Assembly: GCA_040954595.2 (NCBI GenBank)
Contig: CM082580.2
Coordinates: 11,098,001-11,162,000 of the forward strand
Length of the DNA stretch: 64,000 bases
Reading direction: 5' to 3'
DNA from: Balanoglossus misakiensis
Lineage: Eukaryota > Hemichordata
Part shown: positions 51,948 to 64,000 of the stretch, in pieces
Layout: each line of letters starts with the position of its first letter
Position numbering within the stretch: position 1 is the stretch's first letter
The notes under the pieces: generated by a model
What the model saw: only the letters and a program-made list of their open reading frames with translations
What the model was told of the DNA's origin: nothing
The model's database searches: none
Program-made: the position numbers and the translations under genes

Positions 51948-53030
51948 ACCGCAACGCACCAACGAGAAATACCCATGAAAATAGCTAAGTTTTCTGCGAA
52001 AATATATACATAAAGTTGTACACACGCCATAAATACAGTGCGAGCGAAGATATTTTTAGTAACGTTGAGGTATCTAGGGTATGTCTATACAATGAAGTCG
52101 TTGCGTGCAGCGATCAAAGAAACGATGAACGGCTGTTTCAAACTTTAATTGGCAAGAAATTCTGACGATCACAACTGTTTGAAGATCGCCTGAAAATCGA
52201 TAGTTACATTGTATACACAACGGAAGGCGTCAGTTTACGGTTCCCTGCTATTTACGAGATCTTGGAGCTTGCTACCACAGAGAAGAGCTACGGGCTAAAC
52301 GATGCTGTCCCCTATAGTGAAATATTCACAGCGTTAACCAGAGCTTTCAAGATAAATTTCGTGACAGACGTGCAAAATGCGCCAAATAAGATTATGTGGA
52401 AAACCTACGACGGATCAGAAAATTTCAGCGAATGTGCAAATAAATCTTTCATAGGAAACAGTTCTCGAAAACGGCGACGTTGTTGCCTCGCATAGTGAAG
52501 TCTCTTTTCTACTTGAAAGAAAAAGATTACGTTATCCCAAGGGGTCTGGCAAGCTTGTCACACTCGTCCATGGGACGTGTATGACTTACATATTAAATGT
52601 TCAATTGGTCCCTTGGATGCAATACTTGTCAAGATGGCTTGTCATACAAGAAGGCAGTGCAGATGATATGATGGTTCAGTCATTTCTCATTTCACTCTTG
52701 TAGTTCCGCAATCTGACACAGACTTATTATTTCCAAAGGTACAAACAAGTTTTCAGTTATCAAAAGTACAATGGAAGTTATATACACGTACATAGTGTAT
52801 GTGCTTCACAGACATCACTGCAAAGCTGTATCAGGACACAGACCCTGACATACACTCCCCTCGCCCCTCCAAGGTCAATGGTCAGAATAAACACACATTA
52901 TGCTGCCCCCAACGGTACGGCTACATCGTCGGCGAATGTGACTTGCTACAATCAGTGAGAATCATGCACCTCATAGAAGACGTTCTCTTCGAAAGAAGAA
53001 GCGGCCAAGATTCTTCTTGTGTGAGGGTAA
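51948..53030 (+). pseudogene. Possible decayed coding segment, unrecognised
   Basis: One plus-strand frame is open from 51948 to 52495 except for a single TGA at 52163. A frame one step away is then open from 52449 to 52972 except for one TAG at 52701. A third stretch, in the first frame again, runs from an ATG at 52799 to a GTGAGG|GTAAGT donor-like site near 53028. The translations have ordinary globular composition, with segments such as VSLRFPAIYEILELATTEKS and RYPKGSGKLVTLVHG. This pattern fits an old gene or transposon reading frame broken by stops and a frameshift. The stretch from 52160 to 52480 very loosely recalls the extracellular part of patched-domain proteins, but I would not name it. 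Chance remains possible. Confidence 0.15.
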
Positions 53031-54509
53031 GTCTATGTCATTTGAACGTCTCGAGAGCGGTCTGCCCTTTTGAATGGCACTTGACTGCCACATTGTGAGG
53101 AAAGGCCACAGAGATTTCAATTAGCAAAATGGCAGAAAGGTACGTCAAAATATTTCTCATCGAAATGAAAATGTCTGTTCATTATTCCGAAGAATAATAA
53201 AAAAAAATCAAGGAAATGAAATTCATCTTTCAAATCGGGATTCGCGTCCATAGCAACGGTTCCATAGCGTACATTTGGTATAATAACGCACAGGAAATCT
53301 GTTTTTATAGCCTTTTACACTTATCTATATTTATCATGATTGGATTTTTATTTCATTAACATTTGTACTGAAATGGTGCAGATCTTTGTTCTCGAATTTT
53401 TTCTCCAGTCGGCATTTACAGATGCGACCACTTTCATCTTATGTTGAGTCTATCGTATACTTGTGCTGAAGGATAGGTTTGAGACAAACGACTTACGTGG
53501 TCAACAGTGGCGATCATTCAAATGCCACGATGAGTTCGATCAAGCTACAGCTGCTGTGACATGCCACAGCCTAACTCTCTGCCTTTCCTTTTTAACATCC
53601 CAAATGTTGAATCAAGTTTGGAAGTACGTGTATTTTTCACAGTATTCCATTTTCCCGCTTTTACTCGATCGACTCGGAAATTGAAATACATGGACAGACA
53701 ATCTGTCGGAGCAGCGCGAAGAAAGATTATCTTTTCCACCGTCTTCATGTAGTTAATGGTAATAAATATGCAAATTTAGAACGTCGATTAGGAGGAGAAC
53801 GACTAATTTCATGCACAACATGTGGAATTGCGTGTCCAAGTTTGCCTTTCTTGACTTTAACTTCCCCCAAGAGTTGTTAAATTAATGTTTTGCATAGAAT
53901 GTTTACAGAACTGCATGCTAAAATATTGGTGATTTTATCTGCTCTCCTGTCAGAGGCAGTGGGTACGATATTAGCCTTCTTGTCTTTATTTTATTAGACA
54001 CTAGAGGCCAATCGTGTTACTGCCAGCCACTGCCGCATGTATGTACTTGTACCGGTATGTACAACGCATGAATAATGTGGATCCCACCTTTTTCAACATA
54101 GCGAGAAACAATCTCTAGCCAACAATTTCGGATACGCGCGATATTGTCGCAGCGGGATTCAAAGTGCCTTGCCGTGACTACTCCGGCATACATACACGAC
54201 ATGAAGGTCGTGAGTGTTAAAGCAGTGCTGAGTTCCACTGCACAAATGACAGCGATGTTTCAGATGGATGGGCAGACGGGTAACACTCCGCCGAGAGAAA
54301 AAGTGCAGAACCCATACATCTGGCCCTCACCGATTTTAGAACAGGCGTGGCTCATAGTAAACTCGACAAATCACCACTACATCTTTGGAATCACAATATC
54401 CATAAATTTCACTTCTCTCAACAAGACATTGACGTGGCGATATGAAGATTACAAAATGTTGATTATTTCACGGCGTCGAATAACCTGCGAGTAGTATGTC
54501 ACAGGGAAT

Positions 54510-54558
54510 TTGATCATCTTGCCGCGCCGAAATAAAAGATTCGGCGTATAATGATCAA
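54510..54558. repeat. Two-stage hairpin
   Basis: The outer arms TTGATCAT (54510-54517) and ATGATCAA (54551-54558) are perfect complements. So are the inner arms CGCCGAA (54525-54531) and TTCGGCG (54540-54546), around an eight-base loop. The two stems are separated by unpaired bases of unequal length. The function is unknown. Confidence 0.5.
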
Positions 54559-56210
54559 GCGACACTACAATAAAGTTTTCGACACATCCTCACGATATCT
54601 GTAGTATTTCAGATACACCGCACTGTAAGATGTGATAGATATACAGGCAAATTAAATTTAAGGACTAAAAAATTTACGAACAATAAACGCAGGCGAATTT
54701 CCAGAGACAATAATGAGATCCCCAGATAAACGATCATCAGAAGATTAATGCAAGTCGTTCTATATTATTTATATTTAAGACTAGAGGGGGCAAAAGAATG
54801 AATTCAATTTCAAATGTGGAAAACACTGCTTGGTTGTTAATAATAAGTTTATTGAAAGCTATATTATCGCTGTTGCTGACACTTCAGGCATTTAAAATCT
54901 TACGTGACTTCACACAAACTGCTAACCAAGAAAACTATTCGCCAGACGGTTGCTATACCTCGAAGGGAAGTAATGAATCATTATAGGGGAACCCATAATG
55001 ACGTTATGGTTAATAATTCATTTTATCATCATATAACAACTCCTGTTTGTAGAGGTATTTAATTAAGTTTACGGTTGAAGAGAGATGGGGTGGTGATCGA
55101 CCATCATCGAGTTTCAGAGAAATAATTGAGTTGACGCTGTGTGTTACCTCTGGGAGGGGCTCCATAATCCTTATGCTTATAGGATAGTTGGGGCTCAGAT
55201 ATGGGTAATGAGTATGATTTCTGAGGCTGCGTTGCCTGTAGACGATAAAATTCTTCAGTTTCCCGTTAAATTACACTCTATAAACAGATTAACTGTTGAA
55301 ATGTGACTGTTCAGTTGATGACACATCAGTGCAGAAAACATTATGATTTTGTCCGTTGTCATATTTTCACCCCACTTCAATATTATATGTTTTCATTAAT
55401 TTTTTTATTCGTATGAAATATAAAACATATCTAGGAAAGGATCTAGGAATGGTTGATTAATTTTAAATCATAATTGACTGAATATTGACTTGTATGGGGT
55501 CAGGTTTGAAAGTTGGCGTTGAACGCGAATGCCCCTTCGCAATTCATCTCGTCCTATTCTAAAGGGAATTGATCTGTAATTAAAATGCCAGTTACGGTAT
55601 GCTATATGCGTATATACATGGCGGCACCTGTTATGATTTGAAGGAATTCCAGGAAATGTTGGGTTTTGTTTACCAAATATCGCTAAACATTGCTTGTTTT
55701 TAACGTCTTAAAATGTTTTCCCTTGGGTGTTATTAACGTCTGCAGGATAAGACATTGAAATCATCCAACAAAAATCATTCTCGTCTGTCATGACGTTATC
55801 TTCAGCACGCACGTCACAGTCAAACGCTGTCAGCAAAAAACGTCCACAGCAGTTCCAACACAACCGCCTAAGTTACTCGAATTTCTAGACTAGGATAATA
55901 CATTGCAACGGAGGAATATTTAATTGGTGCGATCATGTCTTTTCTTTACGCAGGAACTCATTATCGGTAAAATCGAGTTAACACCTTTCCACTGACCCCA
56001 ACATACATGTAACAAAACGTCCCCCAAACTGCCTCATATTCTGCGCAATCTTGTATACGGGGTGCAGTAATTGAAGCTGGATATTGGCTAGTCACGGGCC
56101 ATATACAACTAAGAATTTAGTCGATAAAGCACCACCACACAAGTACATGGAGTAGGTGGCCTGTTAGTAAAGCCGGGCATTATAGTCTTCTACACTGGCT
56201 GCAAATATCA

Positions 56211-56211
<1 letters not shown>

Positions 56212-56245
<34 letters not shown>
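56212..56245 (+). repeat. GACA microsatellite
   Basis: About eight and a half uninterrupted GACA units are read directly. It is the purest simple repeat in the window. Confidence 0.95.
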
Positions 56246-56246
<1 letters not shown>

Positions 56247-59200
56247 TCTAAAACTCGTCAAATTCTCCGCGTCTCTATCAAGATTCATCAGACATAAGAC
56301 CTGCACTTCAGTTTTGTGACATTTACCTTAACTATTTCACTTTGTGTTACGTCTTGTGAATTATGCATCCATTTGCCAACTATGAGTCCTCCTCTACGTC
56401 AAAAACCAAGAGAGTCTCTCTAATCGATTTCATAGGTTACGCTTCAAGGGCTTCATGCAGCTCCTGTCAAGAGGAGATTTATTCAGTGTCTCACGTGACC
56501 TTCGTCTGAATCTGGATGAGTTTAATATGCAGTGATACGTATCACACGCTTGATCACAGAACACGGTGAATTGGGATCACAGTTAATGGAGTGATGGCCG
56601 TCTGGAGTCGTCGAAATACCTGCTATTTAAAGGAAACACTCTCCAGAACAGGTCAGCGAAGACATAAATTTTGTCGAATCTAAAATCGGCAGTTTTTGCA
56701 CGTATTACTTGTGACATACTTTCTCCCAACCCAAGTTTTCCATAATAGGTCTCTCCTTACTTAAAGAGAAGTTTGTAACAGAAAGGGTTTGAAACTAATC
56801 ATTTCAACATATTCGATTCAGTGAGGTATTCGTCTCGACTCCAGTTTGATCTTTCAATTGACAATAGTAGTAGAGATGCGTATGTACGGTTAATCTTCAC
56901 TGCCATCGACGAATCCTCACTCAGACTGCACAAACTGACCGCCAGCAATCAATTGGTTAATATTTTCGCAGAACACGTTTATCCTATCAATCTTCACATT
57001 ATCTCCTTCGGCACACAGAGCTTGTAAATGAAAACCGGGCGGATGGTATAGAGATGTCGGATGGGACGACCCTTTTAATAGAAAAGACTTGCTATTCCGA
57101 TGCCGTCGAGATAGGCGCATCCAAGATCGCCTGCACTTAATCAGCCTTTTTACTTAAGATACGATTGGATAGGGCAGAGGGCGTATGCTTTGGTATATTT
57201 ATGGGTACAAATGCAAACAGATAAACTCCCAGGTGTATATTGTATACTCCAGTGTAATCTATATAACAATTGCGATCCCAAGTGAGATTTTCCAATAGGT
57301 TATGTGCCATAGATCAGCTGAAGATAAAATTTTAAGAGACTTATTCTAATCATAGATGTGCCTGACTCAACGGGTTGTCTTTGCTGAAATATCATCTTCA
57401 ATATATTACGAATACATTAAATTTCTTATTGCACTGATATTTTAAATGCGGTAAAGTGTCACTTCATCTCGCTACCTCAAGTTCAAACTTGGTCGTCACA
57501 AACATTACTTAACTTACACTGTCGACAAAAATATCGTGCTGGCCTTATGCCACAGGGAATCTGACACACAGCATGAGGTTCCAAGATTGTGTGCCAATTT
57601 TGGGTTATTCAAACATTTAACATGGAGTCATAGGCAAGGCTCTTTTCGGCATAATTTGGCGTAATTTTCAATTCTCTGTGATCCATAAATCGCCGCAGAA
57701 AGGAGCTTTTATTCTCTAAGTTCGCGGAATTGCTGGAATAATAGAAACGGCATGATTTTAACAGTGTCACGTTTCATACATTTCTTCGTGAATAATTTAC
57801 GCTAAATACTGAAGCTTGGTTCGGATGCGTTTTGAAGCAGCTATCAATTCATCCCGCGGGCTCTCTGGAATGAAAGTATTTGTAATGGGAAACTCCATTG
57901 TTTTGGATTTTTAACATAAGGCGGCTTGCTTCGGCATTGGTTTCACACATAATTCACTAATTTCCGCGTATTCAACCTAGTGGAGTGTCAGATTTTCTGG
58001 TTACCACGGTTTCCCAGTCTCCATCCGGTTCTGCGCTTCCGGCCAGAAGGGACTCTTGGGAAATGGCCCGGAAGCAAACGAGGACGACCCAAAAGAAAGA
58101 GACATGGTCGCTATATATGACAAGCTTGTTACAGCTTGTGAGGTGAAATATAACCAATTGCGCAATATAAGGACTTTACTATCATACATTTCAAATACAA
58201 AATATCACATGTATTTTAGAGATACTAAAAGTCCGCGTTTTCTGACATGCGCAATCAGACTCGATTAACAGTCTCCTCTGTCAAAGAGGGAAGCAGAAGT
58301 TTTACTTAGGCCTCTACATGTATAGATAGCAAATTATTAATTGGCGGTTCGTGCCTGTATATAGTGAAACACTGATACGAAAGAAAACGTACATGGCATA
58401 CGTCAGTCAGTCAGCATATGGTTTAATACTCTTGGAAAATCTAATTAGCAATGTACAATCAAAGTAAGACCTTTTAGAATTCGGTTGCATTCTAATCTTA
58501 TGGGACCATCACTTATTGGACAAAACATGGTCACCAGGGAACTAACGTATGGAAACCGTAAAAAGTACATACCGGTCATACCAAGATATCTAGCAAAATT
58601 AAATCACATACACTTAATAAGTTATTTTTAACCAACTTTTTTCGGATATGAATTATTTCTCATCACCAATTGACATTTTTCTATTCACTGATATATTTTC
58701 GTAATAACTGAACATATTTTATGAGGCTGTATTTGAAATGTATACATCTCGTAGTCGTACATGGTTTAGGATTATCTTCTGCAAAAAGCTCCGGAACAGA
58801 TAATATATTCCAGCACGAAATCGTGAAACGAAGATGGCATAATTCGCTCCCCTCGTGTCACGTAACACTGCGCAATAATGAGATGTTTCCCACGAGTATA
58901 AGCGGCATCAGAGAATCCTCCGATGCTTGTACATCCAAGGGCCCGATCATACAACTGAGCGCGCAGCTATCACCTTGGGGTCAGAGGTTACGATCCGCCA
59001 GCTGCTTTCATAATCAAATGATAGAGACCACATCCTCTTCAAAGGCGCATACATTTTTTTCTCATCTTCGATGAAAACCTGTCTTTAACGTACTTCCCTT
59101 TACAGGGAATCTACTCAACGGAGTCAATGAGTACTCTAACATGCGAGACACTTAACTTGACCTGGAAGAAGCCAATCGTGAACTCTAATTCAAAACCCTG

Positions 59201-62200
59201 TTATATCAGCCGAATTTACGATGCAGTTTCCTTCTCGGGATCTTAGCTCATTGTTCATACACTTTGTGTCACCATGGTTACCAAGATAAGACATGAAAGA
59301 CGATTTTTTATCGCGTCGATAACTGACCAAACCCAGGGTGCCGTTGAGCATGTCAACAGATTGAGTGATGAATATATCTCAACAATTCTTTGAAACAGAT
59401 TATGAAAAAATGCATTCACTGCAAGCCAAGTCCCGTCTGTAGTGTAAAAATTCAAACATGGGGCTTACAGTGTAGGTTCCGTCCTTCAGTCTGATTGTAA
59501 ACCGTATCTCAATTTGTTGGACACAATAATGCATGTATCCCTGGCGCGGCACGTACATGAACGTCTTTCGCCAATGACGGTCATTCAAGGGGCTTGATTA
59601 ACCTCAGTTGAAGCAAACAGCTTCTCTGTATCGACCCACATTATTTAGTTTGGTCAAAGCAGGCCCCCTTTTCTACAAAGATAGTTAACGCCGTTACAAG
59701 ACTGCAGTATTATGTTATTATTCTGCCTATTTTGTTATGAATGTTACTGATTTTAAGGTATTCTCCACAGAGAAATACGTCATCAGTATTTATTCGTCGA
59801 ATTCCCCATCAATAACATATTTGCTGAGGGAGAATTTACTAACAATGGACAAGGATTTCAATGGGTACTAATTGTGCAGAAAGAAATCTCAGAATTGCCT
59901 TCTTCTGCTTCATATCTGGATGTGATTTTAATTTGACTTTAACGGTAACCTTTCTACAAGAGATGAATTCAAGTTTGCTTTCCTTGACAGCAATATTCCA
60001 TTCTCATCCACATGTAAAGATATACATTATTCTGCCCATTCGTTACGCATGAGGACATTTACGTACTAGCACTTCATATAGTGATTTTACAGAAAGACAT
60101 GACCACCTCTCTTGCCAACTTAATCAAGGCTATTGTACACAACGGCCTGTTTCAACAGTCAAACGCGTTCTGGCAGTTGTCATGAGCTTGTAGTGCAGTC
60201 TATCCCTAGAATGGACAAATGATCATTGATGACACACCTGACATCATTCATGGTCTTTTTTGCCACACACATGATGAACAGAATATGTCGTTCGCACGAC
60301 AGTATGGGAGAATGCATTCATATGAATCAAATATGGCAGTTTATGCAGTAGGTGCAGTGGGCGTACATGTACAAACAGCTGAGTTGAGAAGTTTCACAAC
60401 AGGAAATGAGACGATGACATTTATGCAAAGATTATCAGTCATGATATGCGCGATTTCTATTCTGTTTTGTTGCACGTTGTTCCGTAAACAAGAATTGCAA
60501 GCCTTGCAGTCGTGATCACGTGTTCAATTCAGCCCACCCACCCGGTGTACATCTTCCAAATAACAATATTGTATTTGAAGAAAAGGTAAATCACAAAGAG
60601 GTGGTATGGTCCGATAAATGAAGGAAAACGCAGGATGTCTTAGATTCTTGAAAAGGTGACGCGGTTATTCAACTTCCCCAACCAATCTAAGATTACTCAA
60701 GTTGCTTATGGGAATGAAAATTCCATACTACTATTTCATCACAAAGGGTTGCCTAAGATGCACTGCACTAAAAACTGGGGACCCAGCCTGGAAGCTACAT
60801 GTTCTACAATTTTCATCATCGTACACTGCCTCGCGCATTATGTCAATATGGTGGTGTACCCTATCGTCGCTAGGCAACGTTACTCTCATGATTGGATTGG
60901 ATTGGCAAAAAATAATATTCTAACTACTATAGACATTTTCCAATGTCTTGCACTGGCATGTTTCCTCGCATTTTGAATTCATCGTGAAATGTTAGATATT
61001 CAACACATGTGCCCCAACTTAAATGGGGGATACGCCCTGACGTAAAAGGGGAATTTGTGCATAAATAAATGCATAAATTTCATGTTTGCACGGAGATTTG
61101 GACAAGCTGATCAATTTATGGCGAATTTTTGGCTTAATTTGTTGTTGTTTGCCGTCAGAACAGGTGTTTTCAAGTATACATGGAAAGGGGAAAATGCGAA
61201 ATAAAAAACCCGGATATCTGCCCTTTTCATAAAAACCCCGGAACGGAGACCGTTTAGGCCTATCCGCAGATCAGTATGTATACAGTAACTCCTGTGCAAC
61301 AACCGTGCCGCATTCAATTGAATTCCGCCGGGAATTGGCAGTCATAAACTACCACAACCGCTGAAGTGCATAAAATTGAAGAGCCGTATAAAACAAAAAT
61401 AACTTTCTCATGCTGAACTCAAGTGGAAAACGAGACGTAAAAGAGCGCGAGTGAGAGAATGTGACGATGGGTGGCGCGACCCACTTTTTTGCGGTAATGC
61501 TCTGACTTTTATTCCGTCATTTTTGCATTTTTGCTTTCAAGGATGCTCCAGGAATCTTGGTTTCTCATTTGAAATAACGGTTTTGATGGATATTATGGTG
61601 TGATCTCTCCCACGCTATGATCATCATCTCAGTCTATGACATTTTTTTCCAATTCCACACAAAATGGCAAAAAATACATACAAAGTAGAACAACGGTGTA
61701 TACTCGCATGATATCACTCTGTATCATTTGTTCTAATAAAGTTGCCTGACAGCCATTATGATACACATTTTCAGTCGGCTGAATTCTTCGAGCATGGCTT
61801 CTTTCAATGCCTGAAAATGATCCTGTGGAGACTGTGTCATTGGCAATGACTTGTTTTTTGAATTCTGCCTGAAGCTGAAATTAGCATAATCTTGTTGGCA
61901 ACTTAACCCAAGTAAGCTTAAATCGCATTTAGGCCTATTAGGTGAAAGGCACTATCTGGCACGAAACCAATTAGTAATATTCAGTGATGGAGAGAACCTG
62001 AAGCATGCAAAGGGAAAGAGAGCAGACCAGTGTTTTTCTCTATCATTAAACGTGTGGTTGAACAGCCAGACGCAAATAAATGATTCGTAGCCGTTTGTAA
62101 ATGATTGAAATAACATGAAGAATACAATTACTGAATTTAATTGAAATACAACCTGCACGCAGTCAATTGGTTCGTTTTTATGGAGCGAACGCTGGAGTGA

Positions 62201-62826
62201 GCATTAAAACTATTTTAATTTTAAAGAAGTGGTGTCGTGCAGTTATATCGGTCACAATGTGTAACGCACACAATGCCAAAAGTCGTATTTACGTAGAAAA
62301 ACTGGGCCGGCTTCAATTCTGATCTCTGGCACTATTACTGCCTGTCTAAAACTGGCAAGAGAACCCAATGAATTGTCACGCTTCACAAGTATCGGGCTGA
62401 AAGTGACATTTTCGAATCCATGTATGTCCATATGTACTTGACTTATAACTTGTTATAGTTTACATCGAAGCAGTCGTTGTATCTTGCCCACTAGATAAAA
62501 TATGACGGGAGGAGTTGTTAATAAGTTTCCACCATATAGAACACGGCAATCCTGCTTTAAAAACGTGCGTGTCAGGTCAAGCATAGTGCAAGCCAATCAC
62601 ACACCGAGTCGTTAGATTTTATGTGCTAGCTTATTGATAGCAGCCAACTGTTTGGAATAAATCGTCGTGTTTTTTTCTCTCTCCCATGCAGCCTCAACGT
62701 CTGAGCTGAACTTTGCCTGGCTCTATACCAGCAGATCCGACAACTCCGCTTTGAAAGCAAAGCGACGTTTTGGATGCTGGTCCGCTTCAGAGAAATTGCA
62801 CAGCATGATTCATTTCGACAGGAGTG

Positions 62827-62860
62827 TATAAATTTTCGAGTGCCAGACAGCGATGAACTG
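62827..62860 (+). promoter_or_regulatory. Candidate TATA promoter near the right end
   Basis: TATAAAT at 62827-62833 sits about 30 bases before a possible start region near 62857. A GACGTCACC (CRE-type) motif follows at about 62872. Downstream lies a strong donor at 62970/62971. The arrangement suggests a TATA-driven first exon, but no transcript evidence is available. Confidence 0.25.
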
Positions 62861-62970
62861 CTAAACTCTGAGACGTCACCAGCAGACTACTCGTTCCCTA
62901 CACACGCGGTGCGATCGTCATTCGTTCTGTGACACTTGCAGGATCCACCGTACAGGCAGCGGGAGTTTGG
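62857..62970 (+). other. Candidate non-coding first exon
   Basis: From the assumed start near 62857 the sequence runs to TTTGG|GTGAGT at 62970/62971, a good donor. All three frames contain early stops or only tiny ATG frames, so it would be a 5' untranslated exon with its coding part beyond the window. Alternatively it is the end of an internal exon starting at 62692, after the strong acceptor TTTTCTCTCTCCCATGCAG. That longer version also lacks a fully open frame. Confidence 0.22.
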
Positions 62971-63828
62971 GTGAGTGGTTACTCTTGTCGTCTACCCTCA
63001 TCTAAAACGAGACCATATTTCATGTAGTTTACCCTTAAGCCAGGTTCTTTGCTTCTGTGTACATCTATCATTCTTAATGTGAATAAGTCAAGTTGGTCGT
63101 GATTTTCGCAACTATTTCCTCGCGTAGTGGTACGTAGGTGGGCCAGTTTCCTTGGGGGGTTGACGGTGTCTCAACCGTCCGCTCCTATCTATTCTGAACA
63201 CTATGCGGCAATAACATAAGACAAGACATCTGGAATAGTTCGGACAATTGTTCTGGGGAAAAGTGTAACTATAGCCATTCCATATTCAACGTAAATACAG
63301 GAAACACGGATGTTTCAATCTTCTTTACTTCGCGTCACTTCTTCCTAACAAGGGAAAAATAACATTTCCTCCCGCCTGATTTCAAACTCACACGCATGAC
63401 ATATGCCGCTTCTGTGTGACTTACATATTTTAATCAAAGGTTCTTCTAATAACCGTGTTTTAATAATACTTCTGCATCAAAGACAGCATGGATTGCCTCC
63501 TTTTCATCAGCGGCGGATTTCTCTGTTCAATTTGTGTCTCCAAGATGAGTCACCGGAGTTCACCGACAAACCGACAGCTGTGCGACATGAATAATGCGTT
63601 TGGGTCTCAATGAGTGATTTGTTGCATGGCAGATGTTGACATCCTGTGTCACAAACTCACTTTTGTGGACATTCCGCAAATAGTTGGACTCCCCGGTTTG
63701 CCCATATTGTCTGTCATCTTCCCCAGCATACCATTAAATAACACAAAGCCTACATGTTCCCACGAAAGCCAAGTTATCAGAAGAAAGAATAACCAACACA
63801 CGCCAGTCGAGTAGATTTGAAACAAGGT

Positions 63829-63892
63829 TTTGTCTGTCTGTCCGTCTGCCTGTCCGTCTGTCTGTACTTTTGTACATATATCTGTCTATCTG
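63829..63892 (+). repeat. TGTC/CTGTC simple repeat
   Basis: Imperfect TGTCTG, TCCGTCTG and CTATCTG units run through the interval. This is the reverse-strand relative of the GACA repeats elsewhere in the window. Confidence 0.8.
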
Positions 63893-63950
63893 TACGCCAT
63901 TTAAGTATGTGCTAAAAGACATCATCCTACTACTGCTGATACTACTAACT

Positions 63951-63973
63951 ACAACAACAACAATAACAACAAG
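63951..63973 (+). repeat. CAA microsatellite
   Basis: A short CAA/AAC run with one ATA interruption, read directly. Confidence 0.75.
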
Positions 63974-64000
63974 AAGCCTGTGGCCTTAGTGAAAATAGCT

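Larger units (their letters stand above)
53031..62660. other. Non-coding DNA
   Basis: No gene is supported. Several frames of 75-117 codons look fair. One is an ATG frame at 58721-59074 whose first 20 residues resemble a signal peptide. Another is an ATG frame at 60219-60515 with a C-terminal hydrophobic segment. Both lack splice, promoter or homology support. A GACA microsatellite and a stem-loop are listed separately. Confidence 0.5.
62971..64000. other. Non-coding DNA, possible first intron
   Basis: If the 62971 donor is real this is intronic. The short open frames at 63403-63594 and 63614-63814 show no recognisable feature. The far end is low-complexity. Confidence 0.4.

Noticed and set aside
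54017-54494. Plausible-looking frames on both strands
   Set aside because: The two strands compete for the same DNA and neither has a complete set of exon signals or a recognisable product.

Overview
The window looks like a piece of a multicellular animal nuclear genome that is almost entirely non-coding. It is moderately AT-rich, and the longest open frame in 64 kb is only 190 codons. It carries typical eukaryotic microsatellites (GACA, GTAT, ATC, CAA, AGACA), plus TATA boxes, CACGTG and CCAAT motifs, consensus splice donors and acceptors, and inverted-repeat mobile elements. The palindrome TACATGTA is clearly over-represented, about 20 copies where one or two are expected. I cannot place the species. 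A marine invertebrate or basal deuterostome is a guess from general texture only. There is no sign of bacterial operons, rRNA, convincing tRNA or CRISPR.

Layout. 1-22.2 kb: intergenic or intronic DNA with scattered microsatellites, a decayed 23-bp tandem repeat, a GC-rich promoter-like patch at 6.8-7.0 kb holding a perfect GTCACGTGAC box, and low-complexity AGACA and ATC tracts followed by a second such box at 21.1 kb. 22.2-25.8 kb is the most structured part. A GC-rich CCAAT-box patch is followed by a 2.2-kb terminal-inverted-repeat element at 22604-24768, with GGGTGCACCC-rich subterminal arrays and an internal ten-copy 51-bp minisatellite. Ninety bases further on lie two near-identical 450-bp direct repeats, each starting with a 45-bp-arm hairpin. 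25.8-39.2 kb: mostly featureless, with a CACGTG cluster, a 190-codon orphan frame and a small structured palindrome.

39.2-41.4 kb holds the best gene candidate, on the + strand. A TATA box is followed by an exon ending in CAG|GTAAGT, then a phase-compatible second exon and a possible short third exon. The spliced product would be a small protein with paired CxxC knuckles. A cysteine-rich frame lies divergently just upstream. 41.4-62.6 kb: non-coding, with a GTAT microsatellite, two inverted copies of a CTCF-like 11-mer, a possible decayed coding segment at 52 kb, a GACA microsatellite and several small hairpins. 62.6-64.0 kb: a promoter or non-coding first-exon candidate (TATAAAT and a GGTGAGT donor), followed by simple repeats.

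All gene calls are tentative. They rest on splice signals, reading phase and composition, because no homology search was possible. Nothing here lets me describe a pathway linking the genes.
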